Of a stretch of 64,000 nucleotides of DNA, positions 1-11,657 are shown piece after piece. Below the pieces are notes generated by a model that was not told the DNA's origin, did no database searches, and worked only from the letters and a program-made list of their open reading frames with translations. The first letter of the stretch is position 1, and each line of letters opens with the position of its first letter. The translations under genes and the position numbers were made by a program. Source of the DNA: Diphasiastrum complanatum (taxonomy: Eukaryota; Streptophyta; Lycopodiopsida; Lycopodiales; Lycopodiaceae). The stretch is from assembly GCA_029204225.1 (NCBI GenBank), contig MU831925.1, forward strand, positions 1-64,000, written 5' to 3'.

Positions 1-2
1 GC

Positions 3-1154
3 CGTGAACGCGTCGTAGTCGATGGCTATCTAGAAGTCCCCCAGTCAGAAAGAGCCCCTATACCCAAATCAGAATGGGAAAAGATATCAAGTAGTGAGGA
101 GGATTTCGAGTCTAGTACCAGTGACGATGAGACCAATGGAAGACAAGTACTAGGCGTAGAGTGGAACTACCCAGAAGAGCGACCTCCCAAGGTAAGGGAT
201 GCTGACATCTGCCTGATACACCTAGGAAGCCCAGAAGACCCGAAAGACATCAAAGTAGGGGCCGCCTTGACCAAAGACGACAGAGATAAATACGAACGGT
301 TGTGCAAGAAGTATAAGCACATCTTCGCTTGGGCCTATGGGGATCTGAGGGGCATTCCCCCGGATCTAGTAAAACACAACATACCACTGAAGGAAGGGGC
401 CAAGCCAGTATGCCAAAAACAACGACGCTTACCCTACCACTTGAAGGAAGAGGTCTATAAAGAGTTAGAACGACTTAGGCAAGCAGGGCTAATATTTCCT
501 GTTGAAAACACCGAGTGGTGCTCTCTGATTGTACCACGAATAAAGAAGAACTCCACACGTATCCGAGTATGTGTAGACTACAAACGCTTGAACAAACAAA
601 CTAGGAAGGACTACTATCCACTACCATTTATAGACCAAGTCCTAGAAGAGATGGCAGGGAGGGAACAATATTCATTCATGGATTGCTTCACCGGCTATAA
701 CCAGATAGCCATAGCAGAGGAAGATAAACTAAAAACCACCTTCACTACCACATTTGGAGTATTCGCATACCACGTCATGCCATTTAGGCTTACCAATGCG
801 TCGGGGAGCTATCAACGATTCATGCACCTCGCCATACTCGAGAAATGTTTCCAAAAGTGCGCAGGCACCTGCATCGCCTTGAACGCCAACAAATGTCTGT
901 TTGGGGTACCATATGGAGTGTTGTTAGGCCATGTGATCAATAAATACGACATGGCCACCGATCCCAAAAAGATCGCCATGATACTAGCTATGATGGCCCC
1001 CACTACCGTGAGTCAACTTCAAACCTTCCTAGGTTCAACTAATTATTACAAAAGATACGTGATGGCCTATGCCTCCCATACATACCCCATGACGGACTTA
1101 TTGAAAAATGACACCAAGTGTTCATGGGACGAAGAGTGCGAGAAGTCCTTCTAA
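3..1154 (+). pseudogene. Ty3/gypsy pol remnant, reverse transcriptase part
   Basis: The reading frame is open from base 3, so the element continues to the left of the window. Residues resemble the protease-RT linker and then RT: a KYKHIFAW stretch, an RVCVDYKRLN block near 565-595, a SFMDCFTGYNQI block near 675-710, and an AYHVMPFRLTNA block near 765-800. The catalytic YxDD motif is absent. The protein passes from the region just before that motif directly into sequence normally found downstream, which suggests an internal deletion near 840-850. An in-frame TAA at 1152-1154 separates it from the RNase H part that follows. RT would copy element RNA into DNA; this copy cannot. It differs from the chromovirus pol at 26443-29925 and is a separate, older gypsy lineage. 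The domain call is firm; the clade is unassigned. Confidence 0.85.
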
Positions 1155-1744
1155 GGATTAAAAACGGCCCTAGCTAATGCCCCAATTCTGAAACCACCGA
1201 TGTACGATAGGGAATTCTACGTATTTACTAGTACCACCGATACATGCATCAATTGTTGCTTAGCTCAGATCAAGGATAAGATTTACCACCCTATTATATT
1301 CGTAGGAAGGAAATTGAACAAGGCAGAGCTTAACTACTCAAAGGCTGAGAAGATATTCTTAGGCATAGCCTACGCCGCCACAAAACTTAGACATTACCTA
1401 TTACATCGGAAAGTGACCTTCTTTACCAAAAGCACGGCAATAACTCTGATGATGAACAAACTAGAACCCACCCGAACGACTGATGAAGTGGATCATATCT
1501 CTTCAAGAATTTGACTATACCCTCCAGAGCAACCCACCTAGGTTACAAGGACTTACTGACTGCATCTGTGAGTTAGGAGGGGTGACCGACACCGATAGCG
1601 GATGGAAGACAGATCACTTGAAAGAACTATTGAAGGTAGACGTTGCACAAATCCCTGTTTGGTGTGCAGCATTAGAAACTTACTTATCGACATTAGATAC
1701 CCCCGAGGACATGACCACCCAGGAAAAACGGAAGCTACGACTAT
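1155..1744 (+). pseudogene. Ty3/gypsy pol remnant, RNase H part
   Basis: This continues the RT frame after the stop at 1152-1154. The stretch from 1200 resembles the gypsy RNase H domain: a YDREFYVFTSTTD start, then KLNKAELNYSKAEKIFLGI and KLRHYLL, as is usual before the RNase H/connection boundary. The first acidic strand reads TSTTD rather than the usual D(A/T)S, so a catalytic residue may be lost. The frame shifts near 1483-1510, and the new frame runs to a TAG at 1744-1746. RNase H would degrade the RNA strand during reverse transcription. Stops and frameshift make this a pseudogene. Confidence 0.75.
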
Positions 1745-1746
1745 AG

Positions 1747-2400
1747 GCCTTGAAGTTCGCACTCATAGGAGGGATCTTATATAGACGAGGGGTGGAAGAA
1801 ATATATCGACGTTGTATAAACCCCGAGAAAGCTAAATTTGTCCTAGAAGAGTGCCATGATTCTGTTTGTGGTGGCCATTTTGTCGGTCAACTCACAGGGC
1901 AGAAGAACCTAAGGGCTGAATATTGGTGGCCCACAATATTCCAAGACGCTCATGCCCACACAAAAAATTGCGATACTTGCCAGCGGGTAGATATATCAGA
2001 GAACAAGGTACGCTTCTTAATCCCTATACAGGCATGCCTTCCATTCAAAAAGTGGGGTATCGATTTCATGGGACCGGTACACCCGACATGCTCTAGTAGA
2101 AAACACTACATCATAGTAGCCACCAACTAAACTGAATGGGCCGAAGCACGAGCAATAGCAAAGGATAACTCGAAAGAAACAGTCTGGTTCTTACTCGAAC
2201 AAGTGATACGGTGATTTGGTACTCCCCGGGAGATCGTATCTGATAGAGGGACCCACTTCCTGAACAAAACAATCAAGGCCCTAACTGATCAGCTAACGAT
2301 CAAACATCGCAAAAGCACCCCCTACCACCCACAGGCCAATGGTCAAGCAAAAAGCACAAAAAAGCAATTAGATCTTCCAAAAAAGTCATCAGACCCTGTC
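1747..2400 (+). pseudogene. Ty3/gypsy pol remnant, integrase part
   Basis: The N-terminal zinc-binding domain is visible: a CHDS...GGHF element near 1850-1880, then CDTCQR near 1972-1988. The catalytic core follows, with the first Asp in GIDFMGP near 2058-2078 and the second in SDRGTHF near 2238-2258. The expected Glu lies in a QANGQAKSTKK segment near 2332-2365, where Lys sits at the usual Glu position. An in-frame TAA at 2128-2130 and a TGA near 2212 interrupt the core. Homology ends near 2400, where a different antisense element begins. The protein would have inserted cDNA into the genome; this copy is inactive. Confidence 0.8.
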
Positions 2401-2439
2401 GACAATAACGATCCATTTTCTTAGGCAAACAACCCAAGA

Positions 2440-3110
2440 ACCATTCATTTTGCATAGGAACTGGATACTAGGCTCCTAACTTTCCTATTAAATTCTTAAC
2501 CCTACGAGTATATTTCCTAAGTGATTCCTTTGGCTTTTTCTCAACAGAGTTAAGCCAAGCCAACAATCTAGTGGAATATCCTATTTCCCTAAACTGTTTG
2601 AGGAATGTTGCTTTTAAAGCGTTCCAAGTAATAACTGTTTCCGGTACCAAATCCTAGCCTGCTTCCGCAGAAGACCTGGCAAAATTCTAACTTTATCCTT
2701 GTCCGTCCGCTCTTTGTTTGCTATGGTAATGGATTCAAATTACGACAAATAACTATTCGCATCTTCAGATAATGATCTCTTAAAGAAATCGTATCTGATT
2801 TTTGTAGATGTGGGTGGCGCTGGATTAGCCATATTAATAGATGGTGGTGAACGAGATGAACTTGGAGGATCTGAATCTAAACTTTGCTCGGACAAAGATT
2901 TTGAACTTAGTTCAGAAGTAGAATCAAACGAATTTGGTTCAGGTGAATCTGTTGAACTTGGTGTTTCAACGGATCTTTCCTCAAATGAATCTACAAATGT
3001 TGTAGTAGCGTTTAGAAGATCATTGAACGCTTCAGGTGTCAATCTTGCTCTAACTGGTGAGTTTTGCAAATTTTGCAAAATACAAATCTCTAGAGTTCCT
3101 ATATGCTTCT
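2440..3110 (-). pseudogene. Antisense retrotransposon gag remnant
   Basis: Two short minus-strand reading frames (2740-3078 and 2468-2650) line up as one broken gag. The upstream part is a Ser/Glu/Asp-rich, low-complexity N-terminus. The downstream part, containing TWNALKATFLKQF and then PKESLRKYTRRV, resembles the plant retrotransposon gag core in which a W..L...F segment precedes the conserved helix. Between them, near 2660-2740, the frame is broken. No zinc knuckle or pol is attached. It abuts the gypsy remnant on the left, in opposite orientation, and the A LTR on the right. Which family it belongs to is unclear. Confidence 0.6.
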
Positions 3111-3178
3111 AATTGTTGTGCACACTTTAAACGTTTCTGTTCAATAGTTGCTTGAGAGTATGTTTTTGGCATGCATTA

Positions 3179-3338
3179 TGTTGTAAAGCTATCTTTATAA
3201 GCTTTACTTTCGGCGCCACTGGCGCCAACAGCGCCCCTGCTGCTCCCGGCGCCAACGATGTTGTAAAGCTATCTTCATAAGCTTTACTTCCAGCGCCACT
3301 GGCGCCAGCAGCACCCCTGCTGCTCCCGGTGCCGACGC
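3179..3338 (+). repeat. 80-bp tandem duplication of the A LTR terminus
   Basis: TGTTGTAAAGCTATCTT occurs at 3179 and again at 3259, each followed by the GGCGCC-rich tract. The unit is 80 bp with a few substitutions. No other A LTR in the window has this doubled end. Confidence 0.85.
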
Positions 3339-3653
3339 CACTCCCGGCGCCACCCACTATGACCAGAATCCAGCCGACGCCAAGTTCCTATGGCTGAAAA
3401 TCTTTGATCGGTTCTAGCGAAGTCCAGAGAGCTCAGATCGATGTGCAATCACCTCACACGATCTAGGCATGATTAAAGGAAGCCTGGGGATCAATAAAAT
3501 CTAGAGAGAGAAAATGACTTTCTAGAGAGAGAAAAATGTGCTTTACCAGCCTGGGTAGATTGCTTGGTATGAGGGGGGTGCCGAATCCCACCAATACTAT
3601 AGGGGAGTGCGGGTTGCGACTCAGGGCGAGCTCCAACCAAGTCTCAGCCTCTA

Positions 3654-5171
3654 TGAATGAGAATGATAAGTACATATATAGGAGAGCCAAAATTCGTGGT
3701 ACTCCTTGCATTCAATGCATATCTTACACCTAATCAAGTGTAAACTACTACCATATTGACACCTAACAACTTGCATGCTAAAATTGCACCTAACTCCTAC
3801 CTACTTTGTCCAAATGTCAAATTCTCAACTATGAACCTACAAAACTACATGCATGTGTCAAATAGTGTTTGCATGTCTTGCATGTAACTTTCCTAGATGA
3901 CTTGGACATGTGTAGAACATGTATAATGTCTTGCATGTTGCATGTAGTGATTGCATGTTGCATGAATGAACACTAACTGATTTTGCATGTCATCTAGTTT
4001 TATGCATGTCATCAAATCTAGATCTACCTAACTCAAACTCGCCCTAATCTACAAGGTCATGTGCTCAATTCACATACCTTTGATATATACAATGGAACAA
4101 AGTGAAATACGTCCATCTAGACATTGTGCATGTCATGTAGCTTGAGTTTGTACATGCTAGAAAATAATATTTACAACTTGTAAATGCACAAGCAAAATAA
4201 TTTTCCTCATCAACCCTATAGACAAGTTGGATAGGTTTTTATTTTTCACACTCCTCCTAAAAAGTTATCAACTTGGCTTGATCACTTGAACTTGAAAATC
4301 CTCCAAGGTTGGTCGAATTGTTGATGAAGAAAATCTTTGTGTGTGGATTCTCTGCTTTGAATTTGAACTGAAGATGATCAAAGAATCCATCATAGTAGCA
4401 CCCTTACCATAACCATGATAAGATCTCCTTGACAGAAATATTTTCCAAATGCCTTTGAAAAATATTCCACCAATCTGCTACTATACCAATGTGCCTCCTC
4501 CATGCTTGATGTCGATCCTGGGATTGCAAAGTCCACATGCATGAAGTAGGCTGCACCAAAATCTGAAAAATCCGAGGCCTCCAAGCCTCATAATGACCAC
4601 AAAGATCATAAAATATTCAAGATAAAGCACACCAGCTTCATTAGTCCAAACACTATGAACTCTATCCAAAATGGATCTAGTGTTGAAACCATATTCAAAC
4701 TTGATCAAACTGAGGCTAAATACTTTCTTAAGGATGTAAGTGTCCTCATTGGATGTTTCACTTACTCTCAAAAGAAATTCACAATATGTCTCAAAACATG
4801 AAAAAACTCCTTTTTTCAAACTAGGAGTACTAAACTCATACTTGCTCTTACTCAATTTAAGAGCATACAAATGATGCTACAATATCTTGCCTTCTAGATG
4901 TTTTAGAAACATAATCAAGTCACAAATGACAAGAATTAATTCCAAACTAAAGACTTCATTCAAACTACATTCAAACTAGAATAGTCATACTTGATCTTTG
5001 AGATAAGAAAATCTCAACTAAGCAATATACATCATCAATAAAAGAAAGAGATCCATAGGTGAGTAGAATAGAATGAATACCACCTTCACTTATCCTTCCT
5101 TTTCCATGAAATAAGATCAACAAGGACTCGGCCTTGTACAATAATGAAGATCTCTTTGGACATGCATGTTG
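3654..5171 (-). mobile_element. Truncated copia-like element, 3' end, antisense
   Basis: Read on the minus strand, this is the 3' end of an LTR element. A 597-bp LTR (3654-4250; TGTGAAAAAT...CATTCA on the minus strand) is preceded by a purine tract whose complement CTCCTCCTAAAAAG lies at 4251-4264. Further upstream on the minus strand is a degraded coding region; a 129-residue frame at 4481-4870 ends with a GGGTLV motif. A GGGMQTLV stretch near the C-terminus of the large ORF at 49064-52156 is similar, so this may be a decayed relative of that family. The 5' part is missing and the right edge (about 5172) is a deletion junction at a shared TCTCAG. No TSD can be identified. Confidence 0.65.
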
Positions 5172-5900
5172 GTCTCAGATTTATCAATAAAGTGGGATTT
5201 TTCTCAAACTGACTCTGATTACCTTCTGGGTTTCAGTGTTCGGTAAAAGCGCCAGTTGTAAGGCCACTTCAAAATTTTTAAATTGGCACATAGCTGAGGG
5301 TCATATCCCGGGACGCCTGCGGTATGCCGTCAGGACCATTCGGTCCGTGGCGCCAGCGGTATGCTATCGGGACCATTTGGTCCAGGAACTGGATGACTCC
5401 ATATCTGTCGCGGCTTGTGGTTCTGAGTGTTCCTTGCATGAACGTGAATGAGTTTAGCTCTTGGGAAACGGGCTCTAACCTGTCGGCTGAGTTGGATGGC
5501 TTGCTTGGATGAAAGTTACATGTTTATGGCTGTCCAGTCTGGCGTGCCGCCAGGTTGGCTTCCAGCGCTCATGACGAAGCTTTCAGTTGGTTAAGTCTGA
5601 TGTAAGTCAGACCACTTGCTTGGAATGGATGTTACTCGTTTGTAACGAAGCTTCGAGTTGGTTAAGTTTGATGTATGTCGGGCGACTTGCTTGGAGGGAA
5701 GTCACCCACATCGGGACCCCCGATCTGGCATGGCGCCAGGTTGGATCTCAATGTTGGTTTTTGGAACTTCAAGCTGGTTAAGTCTGATCGTTGTTGGCGA
5801 GTTGGCTGCTTGTATGTCAAGTGGGTTTGGATGGCAAGAGTTGAAGGCTGGGAAGCTAAGTCGTGGTTCTCGGCTCCCTTTGGGATGCCTGCGCTACATG

Positions 5901-6480
5901 TGGTATCAGAGCCGACTGGCCGGACAGCTATGCGGATCTCACGGAAATGGCCACAGTTTGGGGTTCATCAAGACAATTGTTCTGCAAGGTGCTGCCCACA
6001 GTGTAAGCACGGGTGCGTCCACGGTCAGGGTGGTCGGCAGAACGGGGGACTTGGTGAGTCAAGGTGTTGCCCTTGAGGTGTAAGCACGGTCAGTTCTCGC
6101 GGTTCGGGCCTGGTGCTGTCTACACGTAGGACAGATGAGGCAGTGTGCTGCCATTAGGTTGGTGTAAGCATGGTCTGTGCCTTGTGGGGTGCGGGGCGAC
6201 ATATTCGAATCGTACGGGTTAACCATTGATACAGAGATGCTGTTCGAATTCGGGTGTAAAGCACAAGGTGGTTAGCTGCCGGTGCGGGATAGTTGCCGAT
6301 CGTTTAGCAATAAGGGCTATCGACCAAAAATTGGTGGGGCGTGACTGAGGCAATGTGCTGCTTAATGGTGAAAGCACGGATAGTTGAAGGGGTGTCCTAT
6401 GTGGGCTGATTCCGTGATCGATTTGTATGGGCGCGGCCAGGCAAAGGTCCATTGGCAGGACCATCTCAAAGGGGGACCTT
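5901..6480 (+). promoter_or_regulatory. PBS and stem-loop leader of the first A unit
   Basis: TGGTATCAGAGC at 5901-5912 is complementary to the 3' end of plant initiator tRNA-Met and lies two bases after the LTR. The leader that follows carries five GTGCTGC...AAGCAC hairpin units, the first at 5989-6010. Several are mutated here: the second reads GTGTTGCC and the third ends AAGCATGG. This is the most degraded leader of the set. The role (packaging, translation or priming) is inference. Confidence 0.85.
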
Positions 6481-6767
6481 GTCTTTGTTACTTGTTAGTA
6501 AACCTGCCTGAGTGTCTTACTTGTATGTATTCGTGGTGAGTCTTCGTACTCATGCTTTATCTGGTTTGCATGATTGCTTGTGATACAAGGAGCTGATGGC
6601 TCAAGAAGGAACCTTTCTTTTAAAGGCTGATACCATCAAACAAAGAGGACTACAGAATCTGTGGGGCGGATTTGCAGTTCAAGTACTCGCACGTGAACGA
6701 CAACGAAACGACTCAATGTTTGCAAAGGATGGATGGCTAGCCCGTTTTTTGGGTTGGCGGGGTCCCC
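6481..6767 (+). other. Fragment of family A internal region
   Basis: Non-coding A internal sequence (ACCTGCCTGAGTGTCTTAC onward) runs to the GGATGGATGGCTAGCC motif, then breaks off near 6767 directly into the middle of the next A LTR. More than 1.7 kb of internal sequence, the PPT and the start of the next LTR are missing. Confidence 0.8.
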
Positions 6768-7813
6768 AGATCGATGTGCAATCACCTCACACGATCTAGG
6801 CATGATTAAAGGAAGCCTAGGGATCAATAAAATCTAGAGACTAAAAATGACTTTCTAGAAAGAGAAAATCCTAGAGAGAGAAAAACGTGCTTTACCAGCT
6901 TGGGTAGAGTGCTTGGTATGAGGGGGGGTGCCGAATCACACCAATACTATAGGGGAGTGCGGGTTGCGACTCAGGGCGAGCTCCAACCAAGTCTCAGCCT
7001 CCCTTGCTGGAATGTTGTCATGGCTCTTGCCTTGGCATGCTAGCGCCCCGGAGACTAGGGTCGGTCACACACTTGAAATGTAACCTTCTCAAATTTATTA
7101 ATAAAGTGGGATTTTCCTCAAACTGACTCTGATTATCTTTTGGGTTTCAGTGTTCGGTAAAAGCGCCAGTTGTAAGGCCGCTCTCAAAATTTTTAACTTG
7201 GCACATAGCTGAGGGTCGTATCCCGGGACGCTAGCGGTATGTCGTCGGGACCATTCGGTCCGTGGCACCAGCGGTATGCTGTCGGGACCATTTGGTCTAG
7301 GAACTGGTTGTTTCCATATCTGTCACGGCTTGTGGTTCTGAGTGTTCCTTGCATGAACTTGAATGGGTTAAGCTCTTGGGGAACGGGCTCTAACCTGTCG
7401 GCTGAGTTGGATGGCTTGCTTGGGTGGATGTTACCTGTTTATGGCTGTCCAGTCTGGCGTGGCGCCAGGTTGGCTTCCAGTGCTCGTGACGAAGCTTTCC
7501 GTTGGTTAAGTCTAATGTAAGTCAGACCGCTTGCTTGGAATGGATGTTACTCGTTTGTAGCGAAGCTTTGAGTTGGTTAAGTTTGATGTACGTCGGGCGG
7601 CTTGCTTGGAGGGAAGTCACCCACATCGGGACCCCCGATCTGGCATGGCGCCAGGTTGGATCTGAATGTTGGTTTTCGGAACTCCAAGTTGGTCAAGTCT
7701 GATCGTTGTTGGCGAGTTGGCTGCTTGTATGTCAAGTGGGTTTGGATGGCAAGAGTTGAAGGCTGGGAAGCTAAGTCGTGGTTCCCGGCTCTCTTTGGGA
7801 TGCCTGCGCTACA
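6768..7813 (+). repeat. Family A LTR, second copy, 5'-truncated
   Basis: This matches the A LTR from the AGATCGATGTGCAATCACC segment to the CTGCGCTACA end. The first ~200-300 bp, including the GGCGCC tract, are absent. It has TCAATAAA-type poly(A) signals near 6828 and a TTAATAAAGTGGG near 7099. With the copy at 3179-5898 it forms a direct LTR-leader-LTR-leader arrangement, best explained by recombination between related elements. Confidence 0.9.
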
Positions 7814-7815
7814 TG

Positions 7816-8637
7816 TGGTATCAGAGCCGACTGGCCGATCAGCTATGCAGATCTCACGGAAATGGCCACGGTTTGGGGTTCATCAAGACAACTGTTGTGC
7901 AAGGTGCTGCCCACAGTGTAAGCACGGGTGCGTCCACGGTCAGGGTGGTCGGCAGAACGGGGGACTTGATGAGTCAAGGTGCTGCCCTTGAGGTGTAAGC
8001 ACGGTCAGTTTTCGCGGTTCGGGCCTGGCGCTATCTGCACGTAGGACGGATGAGGCAAAGTGCTGCCTAGGGAGGTGAAAGCACGGTCTATACCTTGTGG
8101 GGTGCGGGGCGACATATTCGAATTGTACGGGTTAACCATTGATACAGAGATGCTGCTCGAATTCGGGTGTAAAGCACGGGTGGTTAGCTGCCGGTGCGGA
8201 ATAGCTACCGATCGTTTAGCTATAAGGGCTATCGACCAAAAAGTGGTGGGGCGTGACTGAGGCAATGTGCTGCTTAATGGTGAAAGCACAGGTAGTTGGA
8301 GGGGTGTCCTATGTGGGCTGATTCCGTGATCGATTTGTATGGGTGCGGCCAGGCAAAGGTCCGTTGGCAGGACCATCTCAAAGGGGGACCTTGTCTTTGT
8401 TACTTGTTAGTAAACCTGCCTGAGTGTCTTACTTGTATGTATTCGTGGTGAGTCTTAGTACTCGTGCTTTGCCTGGTTTGCATGATTGCTTGTGATACAA
8501 GGAGCTGATGGCTCGAGAAGGAACCTTTTCTTTTGAAGGCTGATACCATCAAACAAAGAGGACTACAGAATCTGTGGGGCGGATTTGCAGTTCAAGTACT
8601 CACACGTGAACGACAACGAAACGACTCAATGTTTGCC
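7816..8637 (+). promoter_or_regulatory. PBS, leader and start of A internal region, second unit
   Basis: The PBS TGGTATCAGAGC is at 7816-7827. The five-unit stem-loop leader is better preserved than in the first unit (first hairpin near 7904-7925). A internal sequence then runs to about 8637, where it changes abruptly into copia coding sequence within an uninterrupted frame. Confidence 0.85.
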
Positions 8638-9290
8638 AAGCTTGATGTGAAAGCTACCAAGTTATTCCTAGGATATGATGATCGTGTGAAGGGCTATAGA
8701 TGTTTTGATCCATTGGAGAACAAAATACATGTCAGTCGTGATGTTATCTTTGATGAATCTAAGATGTATGAAGACGAAGATGCTGAGAAGATGGACACAT
8801 CTAGTGGGAAAGATGGTACAGTGAGGATACCTCCTGATGATGATCCATCTATTGACTTTCCTAGTGATGAACACGAGGATACACCTCAAGATACTACTAC
8901 TCAACCTCAAGAGACAGGTTGGAGAGGTAGAGACAAACCCTTTGGTGCAAGAAGGATTGGAGTTTCAGGTGATAAATGCAAGGAGAAAGATGTATCGTGG
9001 GATACATTTTCACCACGAAGCCGACCACTTGACATGAAGCTCCCTAAGTGGTTTGAGAGATTGATTGAGAGCCGCGACATGGATGACTTTCCAGGATCAT
9101 CTAGCCAGGGAGAGCTATGAAGATCAACAAGAGAGAAGACACAACCTGAAAGGTATGAAGCAAATTATGCTCTCTTATCTAACATTATTCAAAGCAAAGA
9201 ACCTTGGACTTATATTGAAGCGAAGGATGATAACATTTGGGTCAAGGCCATGGGAGAGGAGATGGAGTCAATTGCTAAGCATAGCACAAC
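8638..9290 (+). pseudogene. Copia pol fragment (integrase/RT boundary)
   Basis: From 8638 the frame reads [15 protein letters not shown], then a [11 protein letters not shown] and [10 protein letters not shown] block. This is the conserved end of the copia integrase region. An acidic linker follows, and after the stop at 9118-9120 another frame shows EPWTYIEAKDD and WVKAMGEEMESI, the usual start of copia RT (E P x x Y x E A). Homology fades near 9290. The piece is fused in frame to the A internal sequence on its left, so the 195-residue frame at 8533-9120 is chimeric and not a real gene. It is distinct in sequence from the copia element that begins at 9964. Confidence 0.8.
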
Positions 9291-9963
9291 TTCTCTCTAC
9301 ATCATCATCATCATCATCTGTACAATCTAAACACGAGCCCCCCGAGCTATTGATACAGCTTGGATGAAGGCTTCTTCAGACCAGCAGAAGCAAGGAGCTG
9401 GAAGGTAGACTATCATCTGCATACTCCACCCCTTCCACCTCGGCCAAGCATAAAATGCAAGGGTCGCAGTCGTGGGAGCCGGAGCAACCGCTTATCAAAT
9501 CAAAAGTGATCTGCAAATGCGTCTCACGACCGAGGGCAAGAGCAAGAGCATGAATGACAAATACAGGTGCAGAGGACGTCTCATGCTGGTCGTGAACCAA
9601 CAAAAGCCGTTGTCGCTATTGCTACTGCGAAACACAAAATGTCCAAGAGGGACATGAGATAAGGCCCGGGTCCTTCATGGTTTTATTTAGTTTTTCACAA
9701 CAGTCTAATTCACATACTGAATTTCATTATATAACGTTAGAACATGTGTTATTCGGTTTTTCAAGTTCGTGTCATCTGACCTCACTCTTCAAAGTCTTAC
9801 ATTCTTTGCAAATTCATGTTATTCTTTTTCTCACAGGAGTTTGATTCACATGATGAATATGCTTCTTGGTTTCCAATGGAAGGCTCGAACTTGAGACCAA
9901 AGAAACTTTGGATGTCAAGCGTTAACCAATTGAGCCAACTCCCTTGGGTTCACATGATGAATA
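9291..9963. other. Unassigned DNA between copia fragments
   Basis: There is a short (ATC)n run at about 9301-9318, then sequence with only short reading frames and no domain that I recognise. It ends at the 5' LTR of element C1; the five bases before that LTR are GAATA. Confidence 0.5.
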
Positions 9964-10558
9964 TGAAGGAAGTGAACATTCGCACCTCTCTGAAGAGAAC
10001 GTTCAACTTTCCAACACCTGGCACCTGTCAAACAGCTCGCTACGTCACGTATGTTCTAAGCAGTAAGAGCCACCAAACATAAAAACCAAAGTATAGAAGA
10101 TCTCCTCCACAAAAACTGCCCTATGAGAAGGAGACACTTGTCTCTCTACTGTAACTAATACTATGTTTAGTTTAAGCCTAGTTAGAAGAAATCATTAGGG
10201 AGTGATTAAAGAAAGATTGAGGGCTTGCACAAAAGCAGCCCAGACTCTCTCGTAAATAGCATGAGCAGTGAGAGAAGCAGAACACACTATATCGTTCTCC
10301 GTTCAAGAATGTAGAGGAGACTTCAGCTTTCTTGTGTTCAATCTTGTTCATAAATGATGCGATGCTCCCTTTTTTATTTGAGATCCTATAATGTTCTGTC
10401 TCTTATAAAAGATACCCTAGCTTTATAATCTTGAAATATCTGTTGAGTGCAGTTGCTAGCAGCCCATAGAGACAAGCTCGTTTTACTCTTGTGTGCAGGG
10501 AGAATAGATCCAGGACAGAGGCTAGGTTATTTCTGCATTCAACTCATATATTCCTGCA
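9964..10558 (+). repeat. C1 5' LTR
   Basis: The LTR starts TGAAGGAAGTGAAC and ends ATATTCCTGCA, 595 bp. The start is fixed by the matching 3' LTR at 35855 and the end by the PBS. A TCTTATAAAAGATACC stretch near 10400-10415 is a plausible TATA region. Confidence 0.9.
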
Positions 10559-10570
10559 TGGTATCAGAGC
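10559..10570 (+). other. C1 primer-binding site
   Basis: TGGTATCAGAGC directly follows the LTR end and is complementary to initiator tRNA-Met. Confidence 0.95.
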
Positions 10571-10596
10571 CTTCTCTCTGACTTGTCGCAAGAAAC

Positions 10597-11657
10597 ATGG
10601 CAACACTTGCAGCCCAGCAGAAAATCACTATCATTCTTGATGGCAAGAACTATAGGTTGTGGAAGTTAAAAACCAAAATACTTCTCAAAGGAGAAGGACT
10701 GTGGTCAGTGATAGAAACTGAACTGCAAAGGCCAGCCGCTGAAGATGCAGCTGCAAACGTCCACAAGGCTGAATGGGACAAAAAAATGACAAGGCTATGG
10801 CAATCATAGCAACCTCGTTAAGTGAGCAGATTCTAATGCTCATAGAGAAATGCCAAACCAGCCATCAGGCTTGGGAAAAACTCAGACAAAAGTTTGAGAT
10901 AAAAACAGCAGCAGAAGTCGTACACTTGCACAACCAATTGCAAGTTTTGAAATGGGATGGAGGAGACCTAAGTCAGCATACTGAAAAAATGCTAGGCATC
11001 TTCTCTCAACTATCTGCAGCTCAGCTACACTTCACAAAGTCATGGCCAACAACATACCATCCGTTGAGGATGCTCATCATGAGCACCTTTGACATGACCC
11101 TGGATAAGGCTATAAACCTTGTTGCAGATGAAAAACTAATGGAGGAGTCAGAGAACACAACCGAGCAAGAGAAAGCACTTTACATGAAGTCCAAAAGAAA
11201 CTTCAAAAAGAAGGATCAACAGAAGCTAAAGGACAAAGAAAAGAAAAAGTTTGAGAGGAGGACTGACAAAAGCTCCCTCACTTGCTCTCATTGCAAGAAA
11301 CCTGGGCATTCAGAAGACAAATGTTGGTTCAATCCCAACATACCTTGCATGCATTGCAAAAGAGGAGGGCATTCTGCCTATGATTGCAGATTCAACCCCA
11401 AAGCAAAAACCAAAAGAGACAATGCAAATGTTGCTGAGTCTTCTAAAAGTGGAGAAGACGACAACCAAGCATACACAGTCGAAATCTTGCAGATCCAAAA
11501 AGAGCAAGGCTTTGGCATTGTTGTGGAATCTGGGGCAACATCCCACATTACTTGCAACAAAAATCTTCTGAGCAATTATCACCCTCCAAGTAGTCCCAAA
11601 ATTGTCTTGCTTAGAGATGGTAGCCGACATGAAGTAAAAGGCACACTGGCAGCTTGA
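10597..11657 (+). pseudogene. C1 gag and protease, frameshifted
   Basis: The ATG at 10597 lies 26 bp after the PBS. The first 70 residues (an ILDGKNYRLWKLK motif) are the typical N-terminus of copia gag. The frame breaks near 10785-10807 and continues in a second frame to 11657. The gag helical domain is followed by a Lys-rich stretch and then two CCHC zinc knuckles in tandem, CSHCKKPGHSEDKC (about 11284-11325) and CMHCKRGGHSAYDC (about 11347-11388); many plant copia gags have one. Protease follows with VVESGATSHIT near 11521-11553, where the usual catalytic Asp of D-S-G-A is Glu. Gag would form the particle and protease would cut the polyprotein. The frame ends early at 11655. Confidence 0.85.

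Larger units (their letters stand above)
3179..5898 (+). repeat. Family A LTR, first copy, split by a copia-like insert
   Basis: It begins TGTTGTAAAGC and ends CTGCGCTACA, followed after two bases by a PBS. The LTR is present as 3179-3653 and about 5172-5898. The middle, about 90 bp that includes CTTGGCATGCTAGCG in other copies, has been lost where a foreign fragment was inserted. Landmarks in order are a GGCGCC-rich 5' end, three TCTAGARAGAGAAAA-like repeats, a CTTTACC/GGTAGAG hairpin, AATAAA signals, and two GGACC-ATTY-GGTCC hairpins. Its 5' terminal 80 bp are duplicated. Confidence 0.9.

Noticed and set aside
3536-3733. Frame crossing the A LTR and the copia-like insert
   Set aside because: It spans an insertion junction at 3653/3654 and so cannot be an original gene.
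5901-5912. tRNA-like motif TGGTATCAGAGC as a tRNA gene
   Set aside because: It is only the 12-nt primer-binding site next to LTRs; no cloverleaf sequence surrounds it.
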